DNA of 64,000 nucleotides from Bipolaris cookei (GCA_002286855.1 NRSV01000068.1:1-64000); one strand, 5' to 3'. Shown: positions 23,941-36,121, counted from the first letter of the stretch. Translations and numbers: made by a program. Notes: generated by a model not told the origin, from the sequence alone.

Positions 23941-24411
23941 TAATTTGCTTTGTCTTGCTTGGATTGCTTTTGATTTTAGAGCGTTTGATGTTGTTTTCTT
24001 GTTGCTCCCGCGGGAGCAGTGGAGTCTCACATCCACGTTCTTGCTAGGTAGTCTCTAATACAATCTTCTTTCAATCTGAAGTCATCGCGCCAATGTCTTG
24101 AAGGTTGGGTGGCCGTTTGACCTATACACAACGAAGTTGAAGTGAAACAACTCGCTTCATTATCAAGCATGCGATGCATATATGTCATGCTTTACGCGTC
24201 TCTGGACCATCCACGAACTAAAAAGTCTGAGTGAAGGGAAAGCACAGTTTGCGTAGCACGGTCCGTGATTATTGGGAAGTAAGTTTGAGTCGATTTGATA
24301 CTACAGAAGTGTAAGTAGCTACTTCAATATTTAGACAAGTTGTCAGGCATGGTAGGTAGCCGAGATGCTACCTAGTGATACAAGAGCATCTTCTCGCGAC
24401 TACTGGTATGT
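23941..24411. other. Intergenic, no gene seen
   Basis: Separates the methyltransferase-like relic from the 3' end of the nuclease-like gene. No motif was found. Confidence 0.4.
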
Positions 24412-25921
24412 CTAGAGGCTTGGCACTCGATCCAGCATCTCAAGAACGCGTTCCTTGAAATGCCCTTTACCCCACTCAGCTATCCGGCCTAGACAATTAA
24501 CAAGCTCCTCCGCGTGGCTTCTTATCGTGGTGCGCCATATACTGAGATTAACCATGTGGAAGCCGTCCTCGCGCCTGAAGTGCACCCATAGCTCGTGCAC
24601 AGGTCCTTCAGTGACGATGGAGAAACATAACACTAGCGCTAGAGGTAGATCTGCTGCTATTGCTAACGGCGGTGCTTGATGATGGGTGCTGCGTGCTGCC
24701 TGGCAAGCCAGATCCTCCAGGATCGTCAGCATGCAGGCACCGCCAACAGCGGCCTGGTTTTGCGCCTTGGAGAGAGGAGCGATTGCCTTCAGCTCTGCAA
24801 TCATGAATGGAAACCGTATGCCCATCACAGCCGTATGAGGATCGCTCAAGATCAACTCGCGGTCCTGGTAATCAATGAGCAGTCGCTGATGCTCTCGCGC
24901 GAATGCCTTGTGTGTGAGTCCCATCATAATATCTGGTTTTGGTGTCAAGATGTCTGATGAGCTCTTCACATTCGTCCTAGCCGTTGACATGACTGATTTA
25001 GAGTGGGAATATAGCGACATTGACTCAGAAGGGTCGAGGTCCGTGACCATAACAACACTAGCATCGATGTCGGGGGAATCGGTATGTGCTGGCCCCTCGG
25101 CTTCGTTCCTCGACCTGTCAAGTGGTGATAGCTTTACTATCAGCTGTGGATTCCATGCTATAACCTAGAATCAGTATTCCACTCAGCACGTCCTTGGGCG
25201 GCATGGTAAGCTCACGTTTCTCGGACACGTTTGTTTCCAGCACACCTCCCGACAGTTCGGCCATGGTGCTTACAAGCTGATAGAGGTTACATTGCCAGTC
25301 GCCCTCGAGCGCACACTTGCTAGCGCTATTCCTTGACTGGTTCCAGAATGTTTCTGCTAGATTGAGGAATCGTCGCTGCGATCCAAGCTCGTTTGGGATT
25401 GGCACTCGGTCTTCCCAAGAGGCGATACCAAGAACATGGCGTACATACTCATCAACCTGAGGCGGCAGCTCAACTGCTTGGTCAACATAAATACATGCAG
25501 ATTGCATATTTTGTCGTCTGTAGGCTTGCGGAGCGACTATCTTAGTGGCATTAGTAGCCTTGGCATCTGGAGTACGTCTCTGGTATTTGGAGCTTTGGCG
25601 AGTGCTAGGGGTCGTGCTCCGGGGTGTTGGAGCCATTAGTATCTCGTATTTAGGTCCGATGTCGTTAAGCCAGCGTCTGATGAATGCTACAGTTTGCTCA
25701 CCGGAATACCGAAAGGTGTGTGGAGATATGCGTGTAGAGGTATGTATGGAGATGTGCTCGACACTTTGTTGGTCAACAAAGCGCGGTGCCTGCCTGGACA
25801 AAGTTGGTATTGATGACGGTGGCTTCCATGTCGGTATACACATGCTAAGTACATCAGCGCTACCTCCAGCATGGCGGTCGAGTGCCTTCCCAATATCGCT
25901 GTCAGACGCTCGTCGCTTCAT
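24412..25921 (-). CDS. PD-(D/E)XK nuclease-like domain protein, 483 residues
   Basis: Exon 1 is 25921-25216 and exon 2 is 25157-24412. The 58-nt intron (GTGAGC...TTATAG) was chosen because it alone restores the frame through SEKPWNPQLIVKLS. The N-terminal half is a Ser/Pro/Arg-rich variable region. The C-terminal half has the nuclease-fold pattern: TPKPDIMMGL (D about 311), then FPFMIAELKA (E about 357, K about 359), then AQNQAAVGGACMLTIL and FSIVTEGPVHELWVHF. This matches the fungal PDDEXK_12-type family, which is expanded in many Dothideomycetes and of unknown function. DNA cleavage is plausible because the acidic/lysine core is present, but it is untested in the family as far as I know. 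It lies in a repeat-rich neighbourhood. Confidence 0.82.
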
Positions 25922-26702
25922 TGTATATAGAGTGTGGTGGCTTCGAGATATGGCTGTGAAGGCCAGTTTTGAGTAATGGTTGTCTTCTGGCTTGCAGCAA
26001 TGTTAGTATACGCGCGATTTCATCTTGTGCTAAACCTTAAAACAGCGCAGGAAGCTACAAAGAGCTCGTAGTGGCAGGGCAGCTAGTAGGATACCGGTTG
26101 CCATTTCGCGAAATCAGCTAGCCTTGCGGACCAAACACCTTCTCTGAGCATCGAGTAGCAGCAGGCGGCAGACTCGTGGACGTGATGCGGACTGGTCGAC
26201 CAGTAGTAGCTACCACGGTTGGATGGTAAAGGCGCCAAACTTGGGCACTGAGTCCACAGCGGAAGAGAAGGCACTAGAACCGCGACTAGCTATCGAGGTA
26301 AGCGCACGCTGGGAAGTGGCTGGTGGTAGTGGTAAGAGAGGGGGGCTTAAGGTGGTGGCGGCCTTCTATGCGAGAAGGTAAGACAAAGAGCGCTTTATCG
26401 CGGCAAGAAGCAACCCTTAAAACTTCTGTCTAGCCAATGTAGCAAGTGCATTGCAAATCCACATGCTAATCGAATGGGAGTGTACCTGGCCGAGGTAAAG
26501 GCAGACTTGCTAAATGTTAAGTTACGATTCCAAACCGGATTGGATAGATGAGAGGAGATAAGGGAGGCGGATACTATGTAAAACTCTCTCGACCGAAATC
26601 ATTCTCGGCTTGAGTGGTGGCTGATCAAGGTGTTAATGAATCGAATGTAGATAAAGTGAAGATTACTAGATTGGATGGGCGAGGCGATAAGTCACGCGCA
26701 AA
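25922..26702. other. Intergenic
   Basis: 5' flank of the nuclease-like gene. Purine-rich tracts (AGAGAGGGGGG near 26337, GAGAGGAGATAAGGGAGG near 26550). No gene seen. Confidence 0.4.
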
Positions 26703-27068
26703 GTGATTTCGCGGTATAGAGCGTCCGTACTCTCCATCGCGAGCATGCACAACGAGACCCCCAACGTCTGGTCGCATATTCTTGCTACAATCTGGTTTGT
26801 CAGCAGCACAGATTGCCTCACCATTCTCCACCAGGGACCACTCACCCGCGACCCTGTAGGCGGGCTGCTGTACCTCGCGGCTACGGCCCTGTGCTTCGCG
26901 AGCTCGACCCTTCACCACGTCTTCGCAGATCATGCGCAAGCTTGCTTCTGGCTGCGCATCGACCCCATGAGCGTTGCTTGCATGATCCAGGCCTCTTCAA
27001 TTTCTTTCATCTTGGCCTCTTTTGAGTGCCGACAAGGCGAGCGATGGGCGTACACATCCCTTGTCACC
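26703..27068 (+). pseudogene. Truncated PAQR (haemolysin III/adiponectin-receptor type) gene
   Basis: The frame reads SRYRASVLSIASMHNETPNVW, where HNETxNxWSH is the PAQR family hallmark. LLYLAATALCFASSTLHH (the S...H motif) and WLRIDPMSVACM follow. Three hydrophobic segments remain of the usual seven. There is no ATG before the first motif in this frame (it opens at GTG), so the 5' end is missing or lies in an exon I cannot identify. The frame runs directly into reverse-transcriptase sequence at about 27069, so the receptor is cut off. Fungal members (Izh type) are membrane receptors in zinc and sterol responses. Confidence 0.7.
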
Positions 27069-27915
27069 ACGGCTATCGCTCCTCCGACTACTAAGAAACA
27101 CGTCGCCCAAGGGGTTGCAATCATACGCAAGCTGACGGGACATCTGCGGGGAATAGCGTGTATCAACAACGGACCGCCACCAAACACCCTCCGCAAGGCA
27201 GTCATTACATGCGTCCTACCACCCCTACTTTACGGAGCAGAAGCATGGTACGAGGGTCGGAAGAAGAACCCAAGGATTGCAAGGCACAATCGCGACAAGC
27301 TGGTTAGCACCCAGGTAGGGCAACACATTGCACTAACACAGTCAGCCGTCACGCTCGCAGCCTGAGCGGTGCTGCCCGCCTTCAGGACTACCCCAAAGCC
27401 AGCCCTCTTCAGAGAGGCCGGCCTGCCCTCCACGGAAGGGACCCTGAAAGAAGCGAAGTGGCGCTTCGCACTACGCCTCCAGACAGTCGACAACGAACAC
27501 CACTGGTTCGAAGGATCGACATTCCAAAGATAGGCCGTGGTCGGGGAGCCGAGGGACCCCAGCAACCCTGTACCAAAGTTCAGAGGATACGTAGGCAAAC
27601 TGCTGCCCCTTGCACCACGGATAGTAGTCTTTACATCTCCTCACTTTACAAAGGATGGTCGAAGCAACCCAACAAGAGGCCTGACGAAGGAGGAAGCGGC
27701 ACTAGAGTTCAAGGAGTAGTGGAATGCCCTCAAGGACCCGGATATCACAGTATTCTCAGACGGCTCTGAGCAGAAAGTTGAAGGACAGAAGAGGGTGACG
27801 TACGGATGCGCCATCTACCGCGTCCAGACGCTGGCACCCTCGGATAGAGAATCCCTCAATGAGATGTCACGTTTTCGATGCAGAAGCAGTCGGGGCCGCA
27901 AGCATATTCAGAAAT
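27069..27915 (+). mobile_element. Tad/I-type LINE fragment (RT C-terminus to RNase H)
   Basis: Immediately after the PAQR sequence the frame reads KHVAQGVAIIRKLTGHLRGI, then LRKAVITCVLPPLLYGAEAW. This is the conserved region just after the RT palm in fungal Tad1-like elements. The frame stops at 27363 but recovers as LPAFRTTPKPALFREAGLPS. Near 27748 comes ITVFSDGSE, the start of an RNase H domain, and then FDAEAVGAASIF after a one-base shift. At least three stops and one frameshift make it dead. Both ends are missing, so it is an internal fragment. No poly-A tail or target duplication was found. Confidence 0.8.
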
Positions 27916-29078
27916 GAGTAATTACCGGGTTTCTCTTTTCAGTTTGCGAGAAAACGCGCATAGACGCATTCCAACACAGACACAAACACTTTGTAAACGG
28001 CCTAGTCAAGTATCGACTTCCTATTTAGCGTTGCCTCTTGTTTTTGTGATGCAAGATTGATTTCTTGGATCCGCGAGATCCCGCCTAAGTATGTAGTCTC
28101 CACGCCAATAGCCTATATTCGCGAAGCACTGCTGCATCAGTGGTAGCTTACCCATGTACCGAGAACTGCCTTTTCTAAAGTGCAGCCGGAGGTAGATACT
28201 ACAGCTTGGATAGACGGATGCATCTTTCAATAAAAGAATAACCCAAGAAAAAGCCACGATGCATACCAGGGTAAAACAGTTGATATATACCGAAAGAAAA
28301 CAGAGGAGCAGGATAATCACGGCTCTAATGGCTTGACCGCCGCAACAGATGATAACGTGTGAGTGTCCTCTGATCAATGTGCATGTGTTTATTATAAAAG
28401 AATTCTGATGTTGGCCAGGAATACTTGCCGGGCCTTGCACAGCTGTTGGTGAGATGCAGATTAAAACCATAGGTTGGCTACAACTAGAGCGGTTACTTAA
28501 TGCGAATCTGATTGGCGAATCGAAGGATCCCCAACTATGCAGCTTACCACCCTGGGTGTACTTTCGTTTGTGCTGTATGCCGAGGGGTACGTGCGGGCAC
28601 GTCAAACACATATCATTCCTCACTTCACGTTCTAAGGCCATGTACTCGTGGGGTGTGTGGACAGCGCTATATTGGTTTCGAAGTCACGGAACTTGACGCT
28701 AGGGAACACCTTTCGCACCTTCCGCACAAGTGCCTATCAGACCACTGTCAGAAAGAACCGACATAAATCCATGTCATTTCTAGAAGGAAAGCTGTATCAA
28801 CCCGTCATCGGAACAACCAAAAACCTTTCCGCATATGCAGGTGAGGACGGTCCACACACTGAAATTAGTGTTCGGAGGCGAGTATCTGATACGTAATTGG
28901 CGCTAATTCCATCCACCCACAGTTAGCTACGCCTCTACCATAGGCATTGAATTAGCTTGGTACTTTCATGTGCCTCGTTAAATTCAAGGTAAAAATATTT
29001 TACCTTTATTTGACACTACCTTTGCCCTTCATTCCTCTCGTTTTCTTCCTAGATGCGCTGAGAAGCCTCGAGTTCAGC
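27916..29078. other. Intergenic, no supported gene
   Basis: A 206-codon minus-strand frame (28021-28641) and overlapping plus-strand frames (28454-28896) exist. They have no motifs, have Cys/Ser/Ile-rich random-like composition, and contradict each other. A GATGCAAGATTGATT motif at about 28048 recurs near 62690. Confidence 0.35.
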
Positions 29079-29476
29079 ATGACTTCATTCCACCTGTTTT
29101 CCCGACTTCCTACGGACATCCGTCTTCTGATATGGGGTTTGACGGTAGAGCCTCGTATCGTTGATGTCCACTGGCACACACGGCTTTGGTTTTTATCTCG
29201 TCAACGCCAGCGCCAGCACAGCTACAGACGTGCCGAGAAGCGCGAAACGCTGGACTGTATAGGCCTTTTTTCTCCGATATAACTGTACTCAAAGGCAAGA
29301 GAAAGAATCTGCCCCAGCGCTACATCTGGCTGAACTTAGCCATTGACACCGTCTTCATTCACAGCCACCTTAAAGTCCTCGGGCCTGTTGCACATATGGT
29401 CAAACGACTGAGATTCACTGCCTTGGCGAACCTCCGCAAATCTGAACTAAGTAAGGTTTTCTTGGTAATGTGGTAA
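29079..29476 (+). pseudogene. Frameshifted, truncated 2EXR-domain gene
   Basis: The ATG at 29079 gives FHLFSRLPTDIRLLIWGLTV then EPRIVDVHW, the N-terminal 2EXR signature. The frame then fails. In the next frame STPAPAQLQTCREARNAGLY continues the family consensus (TP.PALLxTCREAR), followed by RYIWLNLAIDTVFI, and stops at 29476. The one-base shift falls near 29175-29185 and no intron fits. Family members are usually 200-350 residues, so the 3' part is also missing or degenerate. The function of the 2EXR domain is unknown. Confidence 0.7.
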
Positions 29477-30213
29477 AATACTTCAAGCGAGTTCTGCACC
29501 ATCGGCGTTGGATAATTTTATCTCCAATTTACCGCTCCGGAGTTGTCATATGGCTTAGGTCTCCACGAATCTAGGCCTTAGTATCTCTTTATCGTTATCC
29601 GCTCTGAAAATTGAACTCGGATTTGTCTGGTATGCAGAAGATCAAGCAGTCTGACAATCAGGTGCATGGCATGCGGCTGTGAATATCAGACAGCGCGATG
29701 GAGGAGATAGACATTCACCATAGTATAACGGATATATTGTGGTAGTTTTTTCTGTTGCGTTTCTCTGTCCAGAAAGGCAATCTCGGCGTGAAAACGCTCA
29801 AAAATGAGTAAGTGCCCCTCTTCTTCTAGCGGACACTTTGCGTGCAACGCGCATTATTGAGCACTTAAAAATAGTCATGCTAAGGTGGTCATCTTGTATT
29901 CGGTTATGTGAGTTTGCCGTAGCGTCCTATCTAATGTAATAGTAGAGTAATTAAGCACTGTTTCAGTAAGAAATCAATTTTTTTCGTCCTGCTCTCACCA
30001 AACGAGGAACCATTTATCCTTCAACGCTGCGTGGCCTGGTGACACAAAATTATGTCAGCAGGCCTGTGCATACCGTCTGACCAGTGAGATAGCACGTGAC
30101 CTGGCGTCACGTACGACTTAGTAAGCAACAGTCGTCCGTGCGCAGCGCGACATAATCTCGGTGCGCTTCGTGAGAGAGCATTCACGTAACAACATCACAA
30201 TGCAAGACAGCGT
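29477..30213. other. Intergenic, 5' flank of the next gene
   Basis: Includes decayed sequence downstream of the 2EXR relic and the presumed promoter of the gene at 30214. GCGTCACG-type motifs occur at 30105 and 30113. No gene seen. Confidence 0.4.
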
Positions 30214-31420
30214 ATGGCTATGTCGCAAGCAGATCTAACCCCGCGCCAAGAAGTCACTCCGCCTCTAAGCTCAACGCAACAAACCTTGACACCTCCGCCA
30301 ACCGACACGAGGCGGTTCCAGACAGCTAAACGCGTTGTTGACCTTTGTAAACGCATACGAGCAGGAGAAGATACCAACCAAGACCAAGTTGTATTTAAGC
30401 TTGAAGAGTCTGGGTATGACTATCTGACGAAAGGGCTTGAGCAAGAAGATGGACTGTGGGGTTACATCCAAGACAAGATACGGTCCGTTGTTTGCACACA
30501 AAGCGAAGACCACAGCTGACGATGGGCATTGTTAGGTTTTACTACAACGGGAGCACGCATAAACTAGTCATTCGCATGCCGAACAAGATACACGAACGCC
30601 TTATTGATCGGGTCGAGGATGGGATACGGACCCAGATTAAGACAATCGCCTCGGGATCTGGAAAGCTGGCAGAATTTGCGAAGAGAGTAAATCCATCGCG
30701 GTCAGCTGAGATAAAGTTCGAGGACTCTGAATCCAAATACCATCCAGACGCTTCATTCGGGCACGATAGCGTAAAGTATCCAGGCGTCGTCATCGAAGTC
30801 GCATATTCACAGAAGAAGAGTTCGTTGAACAGTTTGGCCGACGATTATCTTGTGGATTCAAATGGCAACATAAGGGTGGTTATCTGCTTCAAACTTCCGT
30901 ATCCCAAAATGTCGCGCAAAGCAACGTTGTCAGTGTGGCGGCCTAAGATATTCGCAACCCCCGATGGGCCTACGCTGAAATCCGTCGAGGAGGTCAAGGA
31001 TCAGGTAAGTTCAGTCGTCATATTCTTAGTTTGTTCTTAATTTTCCGATGCTTCTATCAGGCTTTCCGCGACGAACAAGGGAATCCCGTTGATAGTTCCG
31101 GCTTACAGCTCCATCTGAGCGACTTCGCTTGTGAGGCCTTTGCAAAAAAAGAACTAGAAGACAAGGATGCAGACATCTGTATCTCTACGCAAGAGCTCTG
31201 TAAATATATCAAGCATGCAGAGGACAGTGTACAAGGAACACTATATGTGGAGCCTTTGGATTCTGCTGTCAAGAAGCGGAAACGGTCGCCAACACCCGAG
31301 GAGGAGATCCGGTCAAGTGATGAAGCCAAGTACGCTAAGCAAGAGGAGATGGAGGAGGAACGAGCAGACAATGACTTGGATTACCAGGACGGCTCGTCGG
31401 TAGAAAGTCTTTCGGATTAG
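30214..31420 (+). CDS. Restriction-endonuclease-like (Uma2-type PD-(D/E)XK) fungal protein, 365 residues
   Basis: Exons are 30214-30482, 30536-31004 and 31061-31420. The introns are 53 nt (GTCCGT...CTGAC...TTAG) and 56 nt (GTAAGT...ATCAG), with exact frame. The N-terminus is a Pro/Thr linker, then a helical TAKRVVDLCKRIRAGED region. The core has YHPDASFGHD (D about 161), then PGVVIEVAYSQKKS (E about 177, K about 183) and ADDYLVDSNGNIRVVI. This is a PD-E-K arrangement of the nuclease superfamily. The C-terminus is acidic with a KKRKR-type nuclear localisation signal. Proteins of this build are multi-copy in Pleosporales and uncharacterised. It is not related in sequence to the other nuclease-like gene at 24,412. 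Confidence 0.8.
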
Positions 31421-32752
31421 GGCTGCATCGGTCTCCTGTCAATCTAATATCTGCACAATTCTCGACTCACCATGCTCGTAAGGATGTGGGAGGAGAGGGG
31501 GCGAGGATTTCTCCAGAAACCGATTCTATGTATATGTTTATGGCCATGGAAGTGGATTAAGTCATGTTTACTGGACTGAGAGGACGACGAATGTGACTCA
31601 TCTAACGTGAAGTCTCTCCACAAGCCCTTTCCCTGAAACTCTTCTACCTAAGCCCCTTAGCAACCAACATCCTGGAGTGTTACTGCAGACCCTTCGTGGC
31701 AGCTAGGCTTTTTCGAGAATGCCATTATCTATGCTGCACTTATCCTTGACTGGTGTCATCAGAATTTCGGGTTGTGTGCACATGGACGTTGCATTGGTAA
31801 GCCGCCGGGCTCGATCGAGGACATGGCCCACATAGTATCTGGTGGGATGTGACGGCGAAAGTTCCAAACAAATAGGTTCGTCAGACTTCGCAGACAGCAT
31901 GATAACGCGTAGTATACTATCCTTCTTATCTGGTTGACTCAGGAAAAAGTAAGATATCGCAACTGGCCTACATGACCTAATTTGCGCAAAGTTAGGCAAG
32001 CGCTATACTTTGCTAGGCAGTAGGTGCTAAACGGGTTGGCGAAAGCGTTATCTCTGGCGGACTAGTACTAAGCGGATAGCAAGAACAGAAGTATTTAGGG
32101 TCATCGGCCAAGTTTCCAGCAGGCAACAGTGACGTGCAGAAGGGCAGGCAAGGCGAAGTGCCGGGTAAATCGGGTGCGAAAGATACTTTACAACACCTCC
32201 CACTTCCCCAAGTTCACAATGCCAGTTCTCAGATCTCTTGGCCACTATTTATGCTATTCATGCTTTGGCTCACTACCACCCACAGAGCCCAGAGTCCGTG
32301 TTGAGAAAACGCATCTTCAATGACATATTCGCGAGCCTACCTATTCATATGTGTATAACTAGAGAAGATGCAGAACCAGCAGAATGTAGGGAATCCGTTG
32401 AAGAGGAAGGAGGTTAGTGTACCCTGACAGAACATATGATTGGCATCTGTAGAACAGTATCGGGAGGAGATGGGGAGTAAGAGAAGAAAAGGCGGTGTAT
32501 GAGGTCCAAAGAAAGATGTACAACGAGCTGTCGCTCACTACAGCCTACGTCTATTTAAAGGGGCCAGCCAATAAAGACCTCCTAGAAAAACGGATATACA
32601 TACCGTGTTTGCTTTCGCCGACTACTGCGCTATGATATGGCTTGACATGATGGGACTTTTGATAAAAGACGAGGCTATATCATGTATTTCTATAGAGTTG
32701 AAGAAGGCATCGCTCTACACTGATGTTGCGCGCATGTCAACGAGTAGGTGTT
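31421..32752. other. Intergenic, no supported gene
   Basis: Small frames at 31703-31999 (minus), 32048-32245 (minus) and 32605-32913 (plus) have no motif. The last overlaps the 3' end of the BTB gene on the other strand. Confidence 0.4.
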
Positions 32753-33924
32753 CTATTCATGATCGCACAATCCGCCTCCATCATCTCCGCCTTCTCGAAT
32801 GCATTGCAAACACAACCCATTGTTCCATTCCCGTGCTTCCTTTGCTTTGTCAAACAGCAAGTACAGTGCTCTTGGCAACGGACAGTTACTGCTTCCTGCA
32901 CACGCATGTTTGAGCCTTTCTCTAGCCTGAGTAAATCTCGACAAGACCTGCAAGACTGAGCAAGTTGCGAAGCACCCAACAGTCGGCCAAAGTTCTACTG
33001 TGCGTAGGATATCAAAATACTCGGCTATTCTCGTCTTGCTAGTGCAGTAGCTGGGTAGGAGTTGAGTGTTACGACAAGGGTGGCACTTCTTTGCCTCGCC
33101 AGGAAGATTTCGACCGCATTGAGTACACAAAAATTGCCTATCATCATAGCATCTAGAGTTCTCCCGCAGAAGATGCTCCATACATTGCAGTACGGCTTCG
33201 AGTTCATCTAATGCCCGCTGAATGCGCTTGTATAGGGCTTCTAGAAGGCTTTAGCTACTTAGTATTATTTCCTAGCAACCATTGTTCACTTACCCGTAAT
33301 ACTGAACGGGAGTATTGACAATAATTCCTCCTTTTCCCATTTTGATGAGAATGATAAATCCAGCTGAAAGACAGCTTCTCGTGATATATCTCTAAACTCT
33401 TTGGAGTCACCAAATATGTAGGCGGCCAACATCTTAAAGCCAAACACCTCGGCGTTAGTGTCATTTGTCCTCACATTTCGAAGCCATGTAGTAGTCCAAA
33501 GGCCCAAAGATCGAGTCAGATCATACTTGTCGCATTGAATAGCAAGCCGAGCCAAACTCTTTGCGCTCATTGTGTGATCTGTAATCTTTCCTTGGTAGTG
33601 GAGAATCCGTAGGATCGATCCCATAAGCTCAGGATCGTCATCTTTTAATTCGATCACAGGAACGCCTTCTAAAAGCAATCGCTGGCCTTCTAGAAAACAG
33701 CCACTGAACATGCTTTTAAAGACCGGTGAGGCGAGTCGAAGGATATTTGCCGAGACGCGGAAGTCATGGTTACCTTCTTCAGAATGACATGCGCATCTTA
33801 GAAAGATGTCGCCGTCAGGATCCAGTAGCACTGTTCGATGTATCTCTCCTGCTTTATTGTAGGGGGTTTGTTGTTTTTCTATGATCAAGTCAGAATGAGA
33901 AGAGTTTTCTTGAGAATTGCTCAT
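32753..33924 (-). CDS. BTB/POZ-domain protein with Cys-rich tail, 372 residues
   Basis: Exons 33924-33294 and 33240-32753 flank a 53-nt intron with GTAAGT donor, TACTAAG branch site and CTTCTAG acceptor. The start at 33924 is the first ATG of the frame. Residues about 30-150 form a BTB fold: GDIFLRCACHSEEGNHDFRV, SPVFKSMFSG, IELKDDDPELMGSILRILHY and then LARLAIQCDKYDL. After the splice a helix (YKRIQRALDELEAVLQCMEH) leads to a region with CTQC and CHPC pairs that may bind zinc. Fungal BTB proteins of this sort are thought to act as dimerising or ubiquitin-ligase adaptors; the specific role is unknown. The frame is intact. Confidence 0.85.
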
Positions 33925-35670
33925 GGCTAATATGATAATTTGAAACAATCGGGTCCTGCTAGAATAAAATCTAAGGCAGCTTAAAAATAGAAGAACATTT
34001 CTAAAATGTTAGTTACGAGAAAAGTATTATCTGAGCGCACAAAGAGTGGCCTAACATCTGTCGTCAATTGATGTGTAACAAGGCCGTACTGCATGGCTGA
34101 CGGTAGCATCATCACATTTTACTAGGTACGGCTCTCATCCCAAGGGTCTCAACGTCATCTCAGCTCTACTCTAACCACAGCATTTCATACTTAGCTTTTC
34201 CAGATGCTACTGCAAATCTTTTAAGAAGCTATTTCTTCCTAAGAATCGTGGTTATGGTTGGTGGCGGCGCTGAACATAGTAGTACAGAAACACCGCCTGT
34301 CACTCAACTAGCTTGCATAATGATATATCACCAACGTTTATGTACTAATATTTCCTTTTTTTAAGTTTTATGTAGTTAAGTGGGTTAGAAGTATAATTCC
34401 AATCTAACCCAGAACACGTACGATTACAGCGCTTTCCAACCCTGATAGTAGCGGCCTTGATGGAGCCTGAGCACTTGGTACGGCTTCTTGAAGATCTATC
34501 ACCTAGTTAGTCACGATAGGTGCAATGGAAAATACACATGAGAAACGTACATACCAAAATTCCCAATCTCAAGTTCCAGGAATTCTGGAGCTTTCCAGCC
34601 ATGGCGCATGCTAGAACGCTGACATATCTTATCCATAAGCGTAATCGCTATAGATCAGGTTTTTGAAAAAACATATGATTTTTACTGTCAATGACTCTTG
34701 AAACACAAGTTTTGCTTAGACGCGTCAAGAAAACGGCACTTCTTAGCAAAAAGGATGAGCCCTAAATCGATCTCCTGGCACCGCGAAGACAAGTTTTTCA
34801 GAGCTATATCTAAAATGCTCATTATTCTAGCATACAGCGTGTACCTTCAAGCTCATGGTATAGACTATGTCGTACAACAGATGACACATATTTTTCTCTC
34901 CAGCATAATGGATATCTCTATTTGGGCATCTGGATAGCACTAAAACTTTGAAACTGCAAGCATTGAGTTTCGTACATATTTAGTCGCGAAACTGAATCGA
35001 AAAATACTCAGAGTCGTGCTAACATCCCTCCCTGTCAACAGGAAATCCCGCCGCGCAGGGATATGCCCACTCCCCAACTGCGCAGTTTATCAACCATAGA
35101 GTTTTGTTCTTTCAGTTAAATAAATGTAATTCCTTGAAGTAGTTTCTCAAGAATTGTACAATGCGATACAAAAAATACATCTATACTCCTTGTTATTGAT
35201 TAGTTTTTGCGGGACGCGTTCTTGTCGCAGTAGCTTCACTCCCTGCAAAAAAACATGGCCAACGCTTGGTTTCTATAATTCGGAGGCTGGAAGATGTTGC
35301 TCAGGATGTACACAAATAGCTCCAAGATCTAGAGCTTGTGCTAAGGTACAGGGGTGATGTCCGGATTTATCCGCGTTGGTGTGCGATAATCGCATCCACG
35401 GAAGCCGGATTTAGTAATTGTACATAATCTAGTCGTCATCGTTACTGACAGATTACAGCTAGATCAATTGATGTAAATAACTTATATGCTAGTCCCAATA
35501 CAGCGTCTTATTGGTCCAGGCGGTTACGAACCAAGAATGTCGTACGCAGCCAATAAGACGCACGCTGCTGCCTAGCGCAACATCCCTTATATATTCCCCG
35601 TCACACTAACCACCTTTCGCGTCTCACTCTTACTTCTGGTAGATATCCCCTCAATTTTGAGCTTTACGCC
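33925..35670. other. AT-rich intergenic, no supported gene
   Basis: A few motif-free frames such as 34698-34937. A TATA-like element at 35587 serves the small gene to the right. Confidence 0.4.
35587..35595 (+). promoter_or_regulatory. TATA-like box
   Basis: TTATATATT lies 76-84 bases before the proposed ATG at 35671, followed by a C/T-rich leader (TCGCGTCTCACTCTTACTTC). Position and context fit a core promoter for the gene that follows. Confidence 0.4.
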
Positions 35671-36121
35671 ATGAATTCCGATTATGGCAGACTCCAACTA
35701 GTTAATACCGTCCAACAATGGTGTGCGTGAAAGTCACTGATCTTTTGCGGCTATAGCAGCTAATCCAGCGACAGGCAATACCCATGACAAGATCACGTTG
35801 GATCCTAAGCCATTCGAACAATGGTTCAGCGCACTTCATGGCTCTGGCTCAAAAGAAGAAAAACTGATAAACTTGGGGATCGATGAAGAACGTGCTAAGA
35901 AGGCGGTGGGCTTCGTACAAGGTGCAAGCAACGACCTAGCAACTTGTTTAATAGTTTCAGTCCTGCTGCTAGTAAACAACCATTTACCTCCTGCTGAGAG
36001 TCAGTCCCCCATGAAAAGAGAATTTGAGCAAGGGCATTTAAAGGATTTGTACCACTCTCTAAAAAGAGGGGCCAATGTTTATGGAAAAGCGCTTGTGGGG
36101 AAAATTGATCAGTTCAGTTGA
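35671..36121 (+). CDS. Small hypothetical protein, about 137 residues, two exons
   Basis: Exon 1 (ATG at 35671) reads MNSDYGRLQLVNTVQQW. A short intron then leads to the frame SNPATGNTHDKITLDPK followed by PFEQWFSALHGSGSKEEKLI and ends at TGA 36119-36121. The best splice pair is GTGCGT (35722) with GCTATAGCAG (ending 35758). That intron is only about 37 nt, so its limits are uncertain. The protein is charged and helical (GIDEERAKKAVGFVQGASND) with one moderately hydrophobic stretch (ATCLIVSVLLLV), which could be a membrane or buried helix. No family was recognised. TATA box and codon pattern support a real gene. Confidence 0.45.

Noticed and set aside
28021..28641. 206-codon minus-strand frame with hydrophobic stretch
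   Set aside because: Composition looks random, no motif was found, and it is contradicted by overlapping plus-strand frames.
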